From positions 4,030,001 to 4,094,000 of the forward strand of contig CBDCGC010000003.1 of the NCBI GenBank assembly GCA_965216585.1: a stretch of 64,000 nucleotides of DNA. The letters run 5' to 3'. Each line of letters opens with the position of its first letter. Position 1 is the first letter of the stretch. Below, piece after piece: positions 36,260 through 45,092 of this stretch. The DNA comes from CADEER01 sp965216585. Its GTDB lineage: Bacteria; Desulfobacterota; Binatia; HRBIN30; CADEER01. Under the pieces are notes generated by a model. That model searched no databases. It had not been told where the DNA came from and was given only the letters and a program-made list of their open reading frames with translations. Both the position numbers and the translations under genes were made by a program.

Positions 36260-37053
36260 GCACCGTTGTGACATCGCCCGGCCGGCGGGCGGGGACCGGC
36301 GTCCTGAGTATGTGGCGCAACACGCGCATGATCGTGTTGACGGCGATCAGCGCATCGCTCTACGCCGCGCTGCTGATTCCCTTCAAGCTCTTGCCGCTGA
36401 TTCCCGGCGTCACCGAGTTGCGCCCGGCCAACGCCATGCCGGTGCTCTGCTCGTTTCTCTTCGGTCCGGCGGCGGCCTGGGGGGCGGCGATCGGCAACAT
36501 CATTGGCGATTTCTTCGGTGGCTTCGGTCCGGGCGCCTTCTTTGGCGCCTGTGGCAACTTTCTCTATGGGTTGCTGCCCTACTACGTGTGGCGCGCTTTC
36601 AGTAGCGCCGACCCGACGCCCGACTCGCCCCTGCGCTGGGGCGGCTTCATCGCCGTCGTCGCCATTGCCTCGGCGGCCTGTGCGGTGGTCGTCGGTTGGG
36701 GTTTGCACGTGCTCGGATTCGTGCCGTTCGCGGCGCTCGCCAACATCGTCTTCTTCAACAACTTTGCCGTTTCCGCGGTGCTTACGCCGTTGCTCTTACA
36801 CGCCGTCTACCGGCGCGTGCGTCAAAGCGGTCTCTGCTATGACGATCTGCGGCAGCACGACGCGCGTTCGCGTCCGCTGCAGTGGCTCGGCGCCGGGCTG
36901 GTCGTCCTCGGTGCCTTCGGCGGATTGCTTGCCGGCAATCTCCTGGCCCTGGAGTACGTGGTAGTCCCGGGGGTTGCCGCCGGGGCATCGCAAGTGTCGG
37001 TGGGTGTCGTTCCCTTCCTCCTCGCTCTGCTGCTGGGAGTGTTGTTGCTGTGA
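36256..37053 (+). CDS. ECF transporter S component, QueT-like, substrate unknown
   Basis: 265 residues, about six membrane helices. RMIVLTAISASLYAALLIPFKLLPLIPG and ELRPANAMPVLCSFLFGPAAAWGAAIGNIIGDF resemble the first helices of vitamin-type S components (A-x3-A face for the T subunit, acidic GN-x3-D). A charged insertion and two extra helices extend the C-terminus. Next genes encode the ATPases and the T subunit, confirming the role as the substrate-specific subunit. The substrate cannot be read; a QueT-like queuosine-precursor or other vitamin is only a guess. No riboswitch is visible upstream. Confidence 0.75.
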   Translation: MSTVVTSPGRRAGTGVLSMWRNTRMIVLTAISASLYAALLIPFKLLPLIPGVTELRPANAMPVLCSFLFGPAAAWGAAIGNIIGDFFGGFGPGAFFGACGNFLYGLLPYYVWRAFSSADPTPDSPLRWGGFIAVVAIASAACAVVVGWGLHVLGFVPFAALANIVFFNNFAVSAVLTPLLLHAVYRRVRQSGLCYDDLRQHDARSRPLQWLGAGLVVLGAFGGLLAGNLLALEYVVVPGVAAGASQVSVGVVPFLLALLLGVLLL

Positions 37054-38699
37054 GTGCCGAGCTGGCGAGACTGAGTGGAGTGTCCTTTACCTACCCGGGC
37101 GCCTCGGCACCGGCGTTGGCGGCAGTCGACCTGACCGTGCGGGCCGGCGAGCTGGTGCTCGTCATGGGTCGCAGCGGTGCCGGTAAGACGACGCTGGCGC
37201 GCTGTCTCAACCGCGCCATCCCGGCCTATCAGCCAGGCGCCTTGAGCGGCGAGGTCTGGGTGGATGGAATCGATGCCATGCAGGCGGACGTCGCCGACCT
37301 GGCCGGCGTCGTCGGTTTGGTGACACAGGACTTCGAGGCGCAGCTCTTCTCGACCAACGTGTTGCTCGAAATTGCCTTCGGTCTCGAGCAGCAGGGCGTC
37401 GAGCGCCGGGAGATGGGCGAACGCGTACGCCAGGCGCTCGACCTGGTGGGGCTCGTCGATTTCGAGAAACGCGATCCGAGTACCCTGTCGGGTGGCGAGA
37501 AGCAGCGCCTGTCGATCGCCGCCGTGGTGGCGATGCGCCCCAAGCTGATCGTCTTCGACGAGCCGACGACCGACCTCGATCCGCGCGGCAAGCGGGAGAT
37601 CTTCTCTCTGCTCGGTAAGCTGTGCGAATCGGGGACGGGAATCGTCTTGGTGGAGCACGAAGTCGAGGCCGGGCGCAATGCCGACCGTGTCGTCTTGATG
37701 GACGGTGGCGAGATCGTCGGCGACGGACCGCCGTCCGAGGTGCTGCGCCGGGTCGACCGATTGAGCGAGATCGGAGCGCCGGTGTCGGACCTCGATCGAG
37801 TTGCCGAGGCGCTCGGCCACGCCGGTCGCTTTGCCTCGGCGAGTAAGGCAGCCGAGGCGCTGGTGATGAAATCCGCCGTGTCGTTCGACGAGCGGGACGA
37901 GCCGGCGGCGGCGATCGTGACGGCGCGCGATGTCGACTTTGCCTATCCCGATGGTCCGCCCGTCTTGCGCGGTATATCGCTCGACATCCGCGCCGGCGAG
38001 CTGGCGGCGCTGGTTGGGCCGAACGGTTCGGGCAAGACGACCTTTTCCAAGCATCTCAACGGCCTGTTGCGGCCGCGCCGTGGATCGGTATCGCTGGCGG
38101 ACAGGGATCTCGCCAGCCTCGATCTGGAGGACGTCGCCAGCGACATTGGCTACGTGTTTCAGAACCCCGATCATCAGATCTTTTCCGCAACGGTGCTCGA
38201 CGAAGTGCGCTTTGCGGCGGAGAACCTCGGCCTCGACGAGGCGGAAATCGGCGAACGCGCCGCACGCGCCCTTGCCGCCGTCGATTTGAGTGGCTTCGAG
38301 GATCGCGATCCGTTTCTTCTCGGCAAAGGACACCGCCAGCGCCTCGCCGTCGCCTCGCTGCTCGTTCTCCAGCCGCGCCTGCTCATCCTCGACGAGCCGA
38401 CCACCGGTCTCGACGCCACCGAGCAGCGCGAGATGATGGAGCTGCTGGTGCGCCTGTGCGACGGCGGAACGTCGGTGTTGATCATCACCCACACACCTTG
38501 GGTGGTTGCCGAGCATGCCGACCGCTGTATTGCTCTGGCGGCCGGGCAGGTCATCTTCGACGGCGCGACGCGGGAGTTTCTCGGTTCCCCGGAAATCATG
38601 CGTCGATGTGATTTCGAGCCGCCGCAAGCGACCAAGATCGGCGCCGAGCTCGGCGTCGTCGTGCGTTCGGTAGACGAGCTGTTGAGCGTGGTCGAGTGA
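37050..38699 (+). CDS. ECF transporter ATPase, two fused ABC domains (EcfA-EcfA')
   Basis: 549 residues from the GTG at 37050, overlapping the S-component stop (GTGA). Domain 1: GRSGAGKTT, VTQDFEAQLFSTNVLLEIAFGLE, STLSGGEKQRLSIA, LIVFDEPTTDLDP, VEHEVE. Domain 2: GPNGSGKTT, VFQNPDHQIFSATVLDEVRFAAENLG, a weaker signature LGKGHRQRLAVAS, LLILDEPTTGLD, ITHTPWVV. The 'Q-P-QIFS-TV--E--F' pattern is diagnostic of ECF (CbiO/EcfA) ATPases. Drives import together with the S and T subunits. The replacement of LSGG by LGKG in domain 2 is unusual. Confidence 0.92.
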   Translation: MSAELARLSGVSFTYPGASAPALAAVDLTVRAGELVLVMGRSGAGKTTLARCLNRAIPAYQPGALSGEVWVDGIDAMQADVADLAGVVGLVTQDFEAQLFSTNVLLEIAFGLEQQGVERREMGERVRQALDLVGLVDFEKRDPSTLSGGEKQRLSIAAVVAMRPKLIVFDEPTTDLDPRGKREIFSLLGKLCESGTGIVLVEHEVEAGRNADRVVLMDGGEIVGDGPPSEVLRRVDRLSEIGAPVSDLDRVAEALGHAGRFASASKAAEALVMKSAVSFDERDEPAAAIVTARDVDFAYPDGPPVLRGISLDIRAGELAALVGPNGSGKTTFSKHLNGLLRPRRGSVSLADRDLASLDLEDVASDIGYVFQNPDHQIFSATVLDEVRFAAENLGLDEAEIGERAARALAAVDLSGFEDRDPFLLGKGHRQRLAVASLLVLQPRLLILDEPTTGLDATEQREMMELLVRLCDGGTSVLIITHTPWVVAEHADRCIALAAGQVIFDGATREFLGSPEIMRRCDFEPPQATKIGAELGVVVRSVDELLSVVE

Positions 38700-39478
38700 T
38701 GTACCTCTACGTCGAAGGCGAAAGCTGGCTGCACCGCTGCCACCCTCTGGTGCGCCTGGCGGTGGCTCTCGCCATCTTCAGCGCCGCCTTTCTCGCCGAT
38801 CGCGCCGTGTGGCAATTGCCCTTGCTGGCCTTGGTTGCGGTAGTGCTGAGCAGCACCGGAAGCTGGGTCAACGTCGTGCGGCTGCGCTACCTCTTCGCGA
38901 TGGTCTTCATCATGACCTTTGCGATCTGGGCGTTGTTCTACGGCGCTGACGATCAGACGCCGGTGCTGTCGTTGGGACCGATCCTCATCTCGCATGCCGG
39001 CCTGCGTTTCGCTCTCGCCATGGCGCTCAAGCTGACCGTCTTTCTGGCGGCGGGAACCGTGTTTCTCACCGTCACGCGCGTCGAGGAGTTCTCCTACGCG
39101 CTGACCAGCGCCGGTCTTCCCTATCGCATTGGATTTGCCATCACTCTGGCCTTTCGGCTGGTGCCGGTGTTTCTCGAGTCGGCGCAGAAGGTCGTGCAGG
39201 CGCAGCGCTGTCGCGGTTTCGACTTCGAGCGCGGAGGATTGTTGGAGCGTGTGCGGCGCTACGTGCCGGTGCTCGTCCCGGTTTTCATGGGCGCCCTGCG
39301 CCGCACCGACGGAATGGCGATGGCACTCGACTCGCGCGGCTTCCAGCTCGACGGCGAGCGCACGTCGTTTCTTCACTATCCGTTGGCGTGGCGCGACTAC
39401 GCGGCGGCGCTTGGCGCCAGCGCCCTGGTCATGCTCTACCTCGCCATGTGGTGGAGCGGAACCCTGGCAGCCGGATGA
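38699..39478 (+). CDS. ecfT: ECF transporter transmembrane (T) component
   Basis: 259 residues, start ATG overlapping the ATPase stop by one base (TGATG). CbiQ/EcfT family: HRCHPLVRLAVAL at the N-terminus, five or six helices, and the two cytoplasmic coupling helices with the ARG-type motifs AQRCRGFDFERG and ALDSRGFQLDGE. It links the S subunit to the ATPase pair. Completes the transporter encoded from 36256. Confidence 0.92.
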   Translation: MYLYVEGESWLHRCHPLVRLAVALAIFSAAFLADRAVWQLPLLALVAVVLSSTGSWVNVVRLRYLFAMVFIMTFAIWALFYGADDQTPVLSLGPILISHAGLRFALAMALKLTVFLAAGTVFLTVTRVEEFSYALTSAGLPYRIGFAITLAFRLVPVFLESAQKVVQAQRCRGFDFERGGLLERVRRYVPVLVPVFMGALRRTDGMAMALDSRGFQLDGERTSFLHYPLAWRDYAAALGASALVMLYLAMWWSGTLAAG

Positions 39479-39855
39479 CGAAAACCGTGCGCGCGACGCT
39501 GTGGATCAGCGCGGCGTTCAACACGCTGGCGGCCTACCTCTTTGCCTTTCCCGCCTCGCCGCTGGCGCAGAGCGCCGGTTTGCCAGCGCCGGTACCGGCC
39601 GTCTACACCGCGCTGACGGCGCTCTTCGTAATGCTCTTCGCTGCGATGTACGGCTGGCTGGCCCAGCGGCCGCAGATCGAGCGCACCTGGTTGACCTTCG
39701 GCGCCATCGGCAAGTGTTCGGCCTTCGCCGTCGCCTTCGCCCTCTGGCTAGCCGGCGCCGCCAGCGACCGCCTGGCACTAGTGGCCAGCGGCGACCTACT
39801 CCTCGGCGGCTATTGGGCGTGGTGGCTGATGCAAACCCAGCACACTGCTGATTGA
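39475..39855 (+). CDS. Small four-helix membrane protein
   Basis: 126 residues from the ATG at 39475, which overlaps the ecfT stop. Four hydrophobic segments (TLWISAAFNTLAAYLFAFPA, VYTALTALFVMLFAAMYGWL, WLTFGAIGKCSAFAVAFALWLAG, DRLALVASGDLLLGGYWAWWLM). I do not recognise a named family; small proteins of this kind (SPxA near helix 1, G-I-K in helix 3) are common in related genomes. Last gene of the glycosyltransferase-ECF operon. Confidence 0.65.
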   Translation: MTKTVRATLWISAAFNTLAAYLFAFPASPLAQSAGLPAPVPAVYTALTALFVMLFAAMYGWLAQRPQIERTWLTFGAIGKCSAFAVAFALWLAGAASDRLALVASGDLLLGGYWAWWLMQTQHTAD

Positions 39856-40180
39856 GGAGCGTAGCGCGCCCATCGAGTCTCGGCTTCTGTGCGGAGCCTG
39901 CAGCGATTGTTTCTCCGGCCCTGGCCGATAGGTTACCCGCCGGAGTGTCGATCACCGCCGGAAATAAGTCCGCCGCGTCCACGTCCGATACTCGCGGCTA
40001 CGCCAATTCTCCAGCTTGTCCGGACTATCCGCCCATCATCTCGAGCGGCGCGGCGCCGAGCATCCTTCGCGCCACTACCTCCTGCGAACTCCCGATCGGC
40101 GAACACGACCGCCACCAAGGAATCCCGAGCGGGAGAACATACCCGGGCTTCCCGTAGCTTAGCTGCAAAAAAGAGTCTTC
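39856..40180. other. Intergenic, no gene recognised
   Basis: About 325 bp between the end of the ECF operon and the 105-residue hypothetical gene on the other strand. Open frames up to about 100 codons exist but have no ribosome site and no family resemblance. It marks the transition into the accessory, less GC-rich part. Confidence 0.5.
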
Positions 40181-40498
40181 TTACGACACCGGCTCAATGA
40201 ACGCTGCATGAAGTACGTAAGCACACTCCACAGTTCCCGTGTTGCGAACCGTCACAGAGATCTTTCGTTTTCCCGTTAGGCGGTCGATCCGGTGAAACAC
40301 GCGTTCCACCTCGATCGACTCCTTGGTTCCGTCGGGATTCAGGAGCAGATCATCGTCATCCGGCTCAGCTGGCTCTACCGTGAATGTTGCAACCTTCCTG
40401 GTAGAGCCCTTGATGTGATGAGTCCTACTTTTTCCAGTACCCAGATTCCCTTGCCCAATCGTATAGAAAAAGGTCTTCGTAGCATGTTTTGTCGCCAT
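40181..40498 (-). CDS. Hypothetical protein, 105 residues
   Basis: Chosen start is the ATG at 40498 with AAAGGAG about 9 bases upstream; the open frame continues upstream but has no site. Sequence begins MATKHATKTFFYTIGQGNLG, has an acidic patch (EPAEPDDDDLL) and ends in a strand-like VTVRNTGTVECAYVLHAAFIE. Predicted soluble beta-rich protein. Not recognised; no neighbour gives a role. Confidence 0.5.
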   Translation of the reverse strand: MATKHATKTFFYTIGQGNLGTGKSRTHHIKGSTRKVATFTVEPAEPDDDDLLLNPDGTKESIEVERVFHRIDRLTGKRKISVTVRNTGTVECAYVLHAAFIEPVS

Positions 40499-40957
40499 TG
40501 TCGGCGCTCCTTTCGCTAGGTTGCGAGGACTTAACCTCAAAGAAAAACTAGTCCGCGAGGGAGAACGCGTCAGAGAGTGCCAGGTGTGGCCGAGCGCAGC
40601 TTTCGGCAAGCGGAGTGTAGTCCATCTTACATGAGCATTGGCGAAGGCGAGCACGGCCGCAGATGGCGCTCTATGGCGCGAGCTAGTGGCGTTTCTCACC
40701 GTGGACTATTTGTTCTTTGAGGTTAAACCGTTGAAACTAGCTCCCCTTATCTCCCAGTCACCACTCCTACTTCCATTGGGGAAAACCACGATGAAAAGCC
40801 TCGATACCTCAAACCCGCGCAACACTGTGGCGCAAGCCGGAGTTTCAATTGGCCAAGCAACGCCCCCAGCCCCAGACTAAGCTCGCTCGCAACCAGGCGC
40901 GCTCCCTTTCTGCCTCATCTCGGACAATCGGTTGAGCAAGAGGAGGGGGGTACGAGC
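40499..40957. other. Intergenic, no gene recognised
   Basis: About 460 bp upstream of the 105-residue gene and downstream of the Lcl-domain gene. The stretch CGCCCCCAGCCCCAG near 40860 loosely recalls an arm of the inverted repeat at 13952-14055. Otherwise no promoter, RNA or ORF is supported. Confidence 0.4.
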
Positions 40958-41731
40958 TCAGAGTCCGCCACGAACTCCGCGGCAGTGGCGCGCCCCAGTC
41001 TTGCCGTCGACGTTCACGCTGCCTATCGGGCTGTTGTTGAAATGCACGTTCCAAGCGAGTGTGTAGCACTCGCAAGCGGCTGCGCCGCAGATACAACCCG
41101 GGGGGCTGACGGGATAGCTGGTGCTCGTCCAATAAGACGTCGGCTGGCCGGACGGCATCATATCGTCGCCGGCAGCACTAACGAAGCCTGGTTCGAGACC
41201 GTTTCCGTTGTCGTGCATGATGGTCTGCAACTCGGGCATCGTCGGTAGGCGCCACCCTTTCGATCCCGTAACCGTCGCAAACGGGGAGGCGTTCAGGGCG
41301 GGCAGGAAGTCGGAGAACGCGGTGCCGTCCTCCTTGTGGGCGGAGGAAGCGCTCCACGAGAACACTTCAGTGGGGGCTTGCGGCCCATCGACCTCGGTTT
41401 TCTTCTCCCACACAAGCGTCGTCAGGTGATCGGTTACGGTTGCGCCACCGTCCGTCGATTCGAAGCGGTGACGCTGGCGGCACTTGCTCGGAAGATCCAG
41501 GGAGCTCCACTTATCGAAGTACTGTTTCCGGCACGTGAGAAACTCGCCCGCGAGCCCGGGTGGGCTCGGGTTAGCGGCTTGATTCAAATAGAAGCTGCCG
41601 GCGACGTACTCCACGCAGCGAACGAAGTCACCCCAAGCCTTCGCGCGCTCTTGGTTGCAGGTGTCCTGCGCGCTTGCGTTGCCGATCAACGCGACTACCG
41701 CGGTTCCAGCGACTGCGAACGTAAACCTCAT
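40958..41731 (-). CDS. Exported Lcl/DUF1566-domain protein
   Basis: 257 residues. Signal peptide MRFTFAVAGTAVVALIGNASAQ. The second half carries the Lcl C-terminal (DUF1566, C-type-lectin-like) pattern: TDHLTTLVWEKK, GWRLPTMPELQTIM, YWTSTSYP and a terminal ARHCRGVRGG. Lcl-type domains bind glycans in Legionella; in other bacteria they occur in surface or secreted proteins. The N-terminal part has several Cys residues (CNQERAKAWGDFVRCVEYVA, FLTCRKQYFDKW) likely in disulfides. Stands alone, start ATG behind GGAGGAACC. Confidence 0.78.
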   Translation of the reverse strand: MRFTFAVAGTAVVALIGNASAQDTCNQERAKAWGDFVRCVEYVAGSFYLNQAANPSPPGLAGEFLTCRKQYFDKWSSLDLPSKCRQRHRFESTDGGATVTDHLTTLVWEKKTEVDGPQAPTEVFSWSASSAHKEDGTAFSDFLPALNASPFATVTGSKGWRLPTMPELQTIMHDNGNGLEPGFVSAAGDDMMPSGQPTSYWTSTSYPVSPPGCICGAAACECYTLAWNVHFNNSPIGSVNVDGKTGARHCRGVRGGL

Positions 41732-41904
41732 GATCGGGTTCCTCCATCTACTTCAGTCGTGCCGGACATACCGGGCCTAGTAGGAAAGTGTGGCCCGAGG
41801 GTTGCACGCGTCGTTCCCCGGCGTCAATTAGGGAATCTGCGTAGGGAATCTGCGTAGTCCCCGGCGACACCATTCCGACACTCTCGACTCCTCGGATGGA
41901 GCGG

Positions 41905-41993
41905 GAAAAGGGGGGACAGGCCCCAATTATTGGTTGTAGCTCACTAGATTTCTACGGAATTTAGACCGAAATTGGTGCCTGTCCCCAATTTCT
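41905..41993. repeat. GGGGACAGG(C)-type palindromic element, copy 1
   Basis: GGGGGACAGGCCCCAATT at the left and AATTGGTGCCTGTCCCC at the right form imperfect inverted termini around TATTGGTTGTAGCTC...ACGGAATTTAGACCG. A near-identical copy lies at 51730-51820 in the same orientation. Such elements are frequent between genes in deltaproteobacterial genomes and have been linked with REP-associated (IS200-like) transposases. The truncated enoyl-CoA hydratase begins immediately after it. Confidence 0.88.
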
Positions 41994-41996
41994 CTC

Positions 41997-42476
41997 GTCG
42001 TCGGCGCGGTGAATGGGCACGCGATCGCAGGCGGCATGGTCATCGCAATCGCGTGCGACTACCGGGTAGGGGTCGATGCCGGTGCGCAGACGGGTCTCAC
42101 CGAAGCACGCGCGGGCATCCCCTTTCCGGCGGCCCCAATGATCGTCGTGCAGGCCGAGCTTGCGCCGTCGAACGTGCGGCGCCTCGTTCTCGGCGCACGG
42201 AACGTCGACCCCAACGAAGCCCTAGCTGCGGGAATTCTCGACGAGCTCGTCCCGCGCGAACGAGTGCTCCAACGCGCGAAGGACGTCGCCCGCGAGCTCG
42301 GCGCCGCACCGCGTGACGCCTACGCACGAATCAAGCACCAGCTTCGCGCAGACACCTTAAGCGAGCTGCGGCGCATCGTCAGTGAGAACGACGACCCCCT
42401 CCTGAGCTCCTGGATCAAAGAGGGTGGGGCAACCGCCGTCGCCGACCTGCTGCGCACTGTGCGCAGCAACGGTTGA
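41997..42476 (+). pseudogene. Enoyl-CoA hydratase/isomerase, 5'-truncated
   Basis: About 159 codons matching the crotonase family from VVGAVNGHAIAGGMVIAIACDYRVG (second oxyanion-hole strand and helix) through GLTEARAGIPFPAAP, AGILDELVPRE and the C-terminal helices to a normal stop. The first 90-100 residues, including the first oxyanion-hole segment, are missing: upstream of VVGAV the sequence is the palindromic element. A GTG at 42009 could start a short protein but it would lack half the active site. Confidence 0.82.
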
Positions 42477-42686
42477 GTTGATCAACGACGACGACGAACA
42501 GCGACAACGCTGAGTGTGAGTAGTTCACTTCCAAGACCTAGGGGACTAGGCGGCTGCGTGGAGAAGCTCAGGCGTTGTCCTAGTTTCAATCTGCGAGTGT
42601 CCTACTTAGGACAGCACCTACGGGAAACCCCTAATTGCGTTCGCAGGTGAACTCGCGCTATTTGCGGGCACAGCTTGGAGACGCAA

Positions 42687-42920
42687 ATGATGTCACGCTA
42701 CTTGAAGGTGTTGCTCGTACTCGCTTTCGCGAACCTACTCCTTACGCTGGCAACGGCCATCTGGCACGACTGGATCGAGATTGTATTCGGCGTCGATCCG
42801 GATGGGGGCAATGGCGTTCTCGAGTGGTTGATCGCTGCGGCTTTCGCGAGCTTCAGTTTAGTCTTCGGGACGCTCGCCGGTATCGAGTGGCGGCGTTGTC
42901 GCTCAGCAGCCAACTACTGA
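42687..42920 (+). CDS. Small two-helix membrane protein
   Basis: 77 residues from the ATG at 42687 (tandem ATG ATG). Two hydrophobic helices, YLKVLLVLAFANLLLTLATAIWHDWIE and WLIAAAFASFSLVFGTLAG, with an acidic loop GVDPDGGNG between. I have no named family for it. It stands between the truncated hydratase and the 344-residue Ig-like protein, with a 210-bp empty stretch upstream. Confidence 0.6.
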   Translation: MMSRYLKVLLVLAFANLLLTLATAIWHDWIEIVFGVDPDGGNGVLEWLIAAAFASFSLVFGTLAGIEWRRCRSAANY

Positions 42921-42933
42921 ATGCGCGGGTAGA

Positions 42934-43968
42934 ATGAAATCCGTCCTCGGGCAAATCGCCGCTCTACTACATGCCCTTCTAGTTGGCTGGGTAACCGGGT
43001 TCGGCTGGATCGTCAGAATGCTGCAGGTACAATGGGCCCGTCTACGCGCTAGGCTTGCACTGTCAGAACGCGAACGCCGCAAAACCGAGGATCGCTGCGT
43101 ACCTGTCCGCCATCCATCGATCAAACGGCCGGATCCGCTCATTTACTCGCAGTCGTACCTGATGAGTATCGGTCTCGCCGTAACTTGGAACAACCCCGAC
43201 ATCCAGCTGTTCCGCGGAGGCGCGCCGGTTTCTTCGGACGACCTACAGCCATCGACCCGGTACGAGATAGTTGCCCGTATTTGGAACGGCTCTACCGAGG
43301 CACCGGTTGTCGAAATGCCAGTTCGGTTCACCATGCATGGCTTCGGAGTCGGCACGGAGGGGACTCCGATTGGCGAGGCGAAAGTTGATCTCGGCGTCAA
43401 GGGGAGCCCAGGTAGCCCCGCCTTTGCGAGAATCATGTGGACGACACCGGCTGCGCCAGGCCACTACTGCCTCAGGGTTACTCTGGACTGGCCCGATGAC
43501 TCAAACCCCAACAACAATGTGGGACAAGAGAACACGAACGTCATCGAGACAGCGTCCCCCGCACGGGCAGTGTTTCGCCTCCGAAACGACAACAAAGAGC
43601 GCGAACGCCGGTATCGGTTCGAAGTCGACACGTACTCGGTTCCGGACCGTGAGCCGTGCCCAAGAGATCCAAGGCGAGAGCCGACACGAACCACGCAAGT
43701 TCAGGTGCGAGACGCAGCGGCCGTCGGTCTGATTGAGCTCCCATCACATGTGTCCGCAAGGCACCGGCGCACCGCGTACCCCATCCCCGCAGGTTGGACC
43801 GTGCAGATTGAACCGGAAGAAATCACCCTTGGCCCTGACCAGCACGCTGACGTCAAGGCCATGCTCGATCCGCCGTCTGAATTCCGAGGACAGCAAACGT
43901 TCAACATCAACGCGTTCGACGAGACGGGGCTCGTCGGCGGTGTGACAATTGTTGTCGAAAGCGCGTAG
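42934..43968 (+). CDS. Membrane-anchored protein with CARDB/Ig-like domains
   Basis: 344 residues. One N-terminal membrane helix (LLHALLVGWVTGFGWIVRML), then a charged stretch, then a beta-sandwich region (about 75-210): WNNPDIQLFRGG, YEIVARIWNGSTEAPVVEMPVRF, WTTPAAPGHYCLRVTLDWPDD, NPNNNVGQENTNVIE, resembling CARDB-type Ig domains. A second beta domain follows (about 215-344). No enzyme motif. The next gene starts 14 bp later behind GAAAGGA, so the two form an operon, perhaps a surface complex. Confidence 0.65.
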   Translation: MKSVLGQIAALLHALLVGWVTGFGWIVRMLQVQWARLRARLALSERERRKTEDRCVPVRHPSIKRPDPLIYSQSYLMSIGLAVTWNNPDIQLFRGGAPVSSDDLQPSTRYEIVARIWNGSTEAPVVEMPVRFTMHGFGVGTEGTPIGEAKVDLGVKGSPGSPAFARIMWTTPAAPGHYCLRVTLDWPDDSNPNNNVGQENTNVIETASPARAVFRLRNDNKERERRYRFEVDTYSVPDREPCPRDPRREPTRTTQVQVRDAAAVGLIELPSHVSARHRRTAYPIPAGWTVQIEPEEITLGPDQHADVKAMLDPPSEFRGQQTFNINAFDETGLVGGVTIVVESA

Positions 43969-43982
43969 CGAAAGGAACCGCA

Positions 43983-44957
43983 ATGGCAAAGCAGTACACC
44001 CAGTGCTCTAGGCCAGCCGACTACACTGGATGGGCCGGAGGCATCGCCATTGCAACGATTATCGGGCTTGCGGTAGCGCTCGCAACTGGGTCTTGGGCCG
44101 TGCTTGCCCCGACCGCAATGGCCGACCTCGTGTTGTTCTGCGAGTGGTGGTTGTACACGCGGCTCATTTGCCTAGATGGCGAGAAGTGCGCAATCGGCAT
44201 GCTGCACACCATTGAGCCCATTGAAACGAAGAGCGGTTTTGAGCGATTCGACACCGACTTCAGCATCAACCTCGTTCTCGCTCCACACACGATCTACACC
44301 GATCGAACGACCATTGAGACCGACGGCAACTATGGAGAGTTGATTGCGGAACAGGATGCAACAGGGGATATCGGTCTCGGTCTCGGATTCGTTGGCTACA
44401 CATCTAAGCAATGGTCCAACTACCCTGACACGCCGGTACTGCACTGCGAGTTTGAGGGCGGCGGGATATACGATCTTCTCCAAGCTGCCAAAATCATGCT
44501 AGCACTGACGACTGCTGCTACGGTCGCGTGCTCGATTCCCGTAATCGGCTGGATAGCCTGCGCAATCATCTATATTGTAGCCGCGATTGTGGGAATCGTG
44601 GGCGTCGTTGTTGCGCTGAGCGACAAAGGGAGTCCATCTGATGTGAACGCCGAGCTGACCGAGTTGCACACCAACGATCCGACAGGCAACGGCGCAGATA
44701 TCCTCGTGATCTCCGGGACCTGGGTCTATGACAGTCTCCACGACGGATGGAATGAGATTCACCCGGTCCTTCATGCACAGAGGATCGGAACGTGGGCGGG
44801 TCGCTGGCCGTTCGACGCAGAAACCTCAAGCAGGTGGTGTCGTGAGATCGGCGAGGCCCGGGGACCCCTCATCGCAACAGAGCAAGCAAAGCCTGAAAAC
44901 CAGTGGACTGTTCATCCTGAAGTCGATGGATGCGAGCCGGCGCAAGGTCCGCGTTGA
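43983..44957 (+). CDS. Multi-helix membrane protein, unknown
   Basis: 324 residues. Two N-terminal helices (GGIAIATIIGLAVALATG, AVLAPTAMADLVLFCEWWLY), a central soluble domain of about 100 residues (CAIGMLHTIEPIETKSGFERFDTDF..., VLHCEFEGGG), a second hydrophobic hairpin (IMLALTTAATVACSIPVIGWIACAIIYIVAAIVGIVGVVVALSD, about 170-215) and a C-terminal domain with DILVISGTWVYDSLHDGWNEIHPV. Not recognised by name. It follows the Ig-like protein at 14 bp, and the pair look like partners. Confidence 0.6.
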   Translation: MAKQYTQCSRPADYTGWAGGIAIATIIGLAVALATGSWAVLAPTAMADLVLFCEWWLYTRLICLDGEKCAIGMLHTIEPIETKSGFERFDTDFSINLVLAPHTIYTDRTTIETDGNYGELIAEQDATGDIGLGLGFVGYTSKQWSNYPDTPVLHCEFEGGGIYDLLQAAKIMLALTTAATVACSIPVIGWIACAIIYIVAAIVGIVGVVVALSDKGSPSDVNAELTELHTNDPTGNGADILVISGTWVYDSLHDGWNEIHPVLHAQRIGTWAGRWPFDAETSSRWCREIGEARGPLIATEQAKPENQWTVHPEVDGCEPAQGPR

Positions 44958-45092
44958 GATAAGCCCGAACCTGGACGACTGGTGCAACTCCAATCGCTTC
45001 AGGCAAGACGGACGAAGTAGGGCGGCGCCGCACAATCTTGGAATGGTGGCCCGTGCGGACGCCATGCCTGCGCCAGCGAAGAAGAAACTCCG

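Noticed and set aside
42009..42476. Functional short enoyl-CoA hydratase from the GTG at 42009
   Set aside because: It lacks the first oxyanion-hole segment and about 95 N-terminal residues that all crotonases need.
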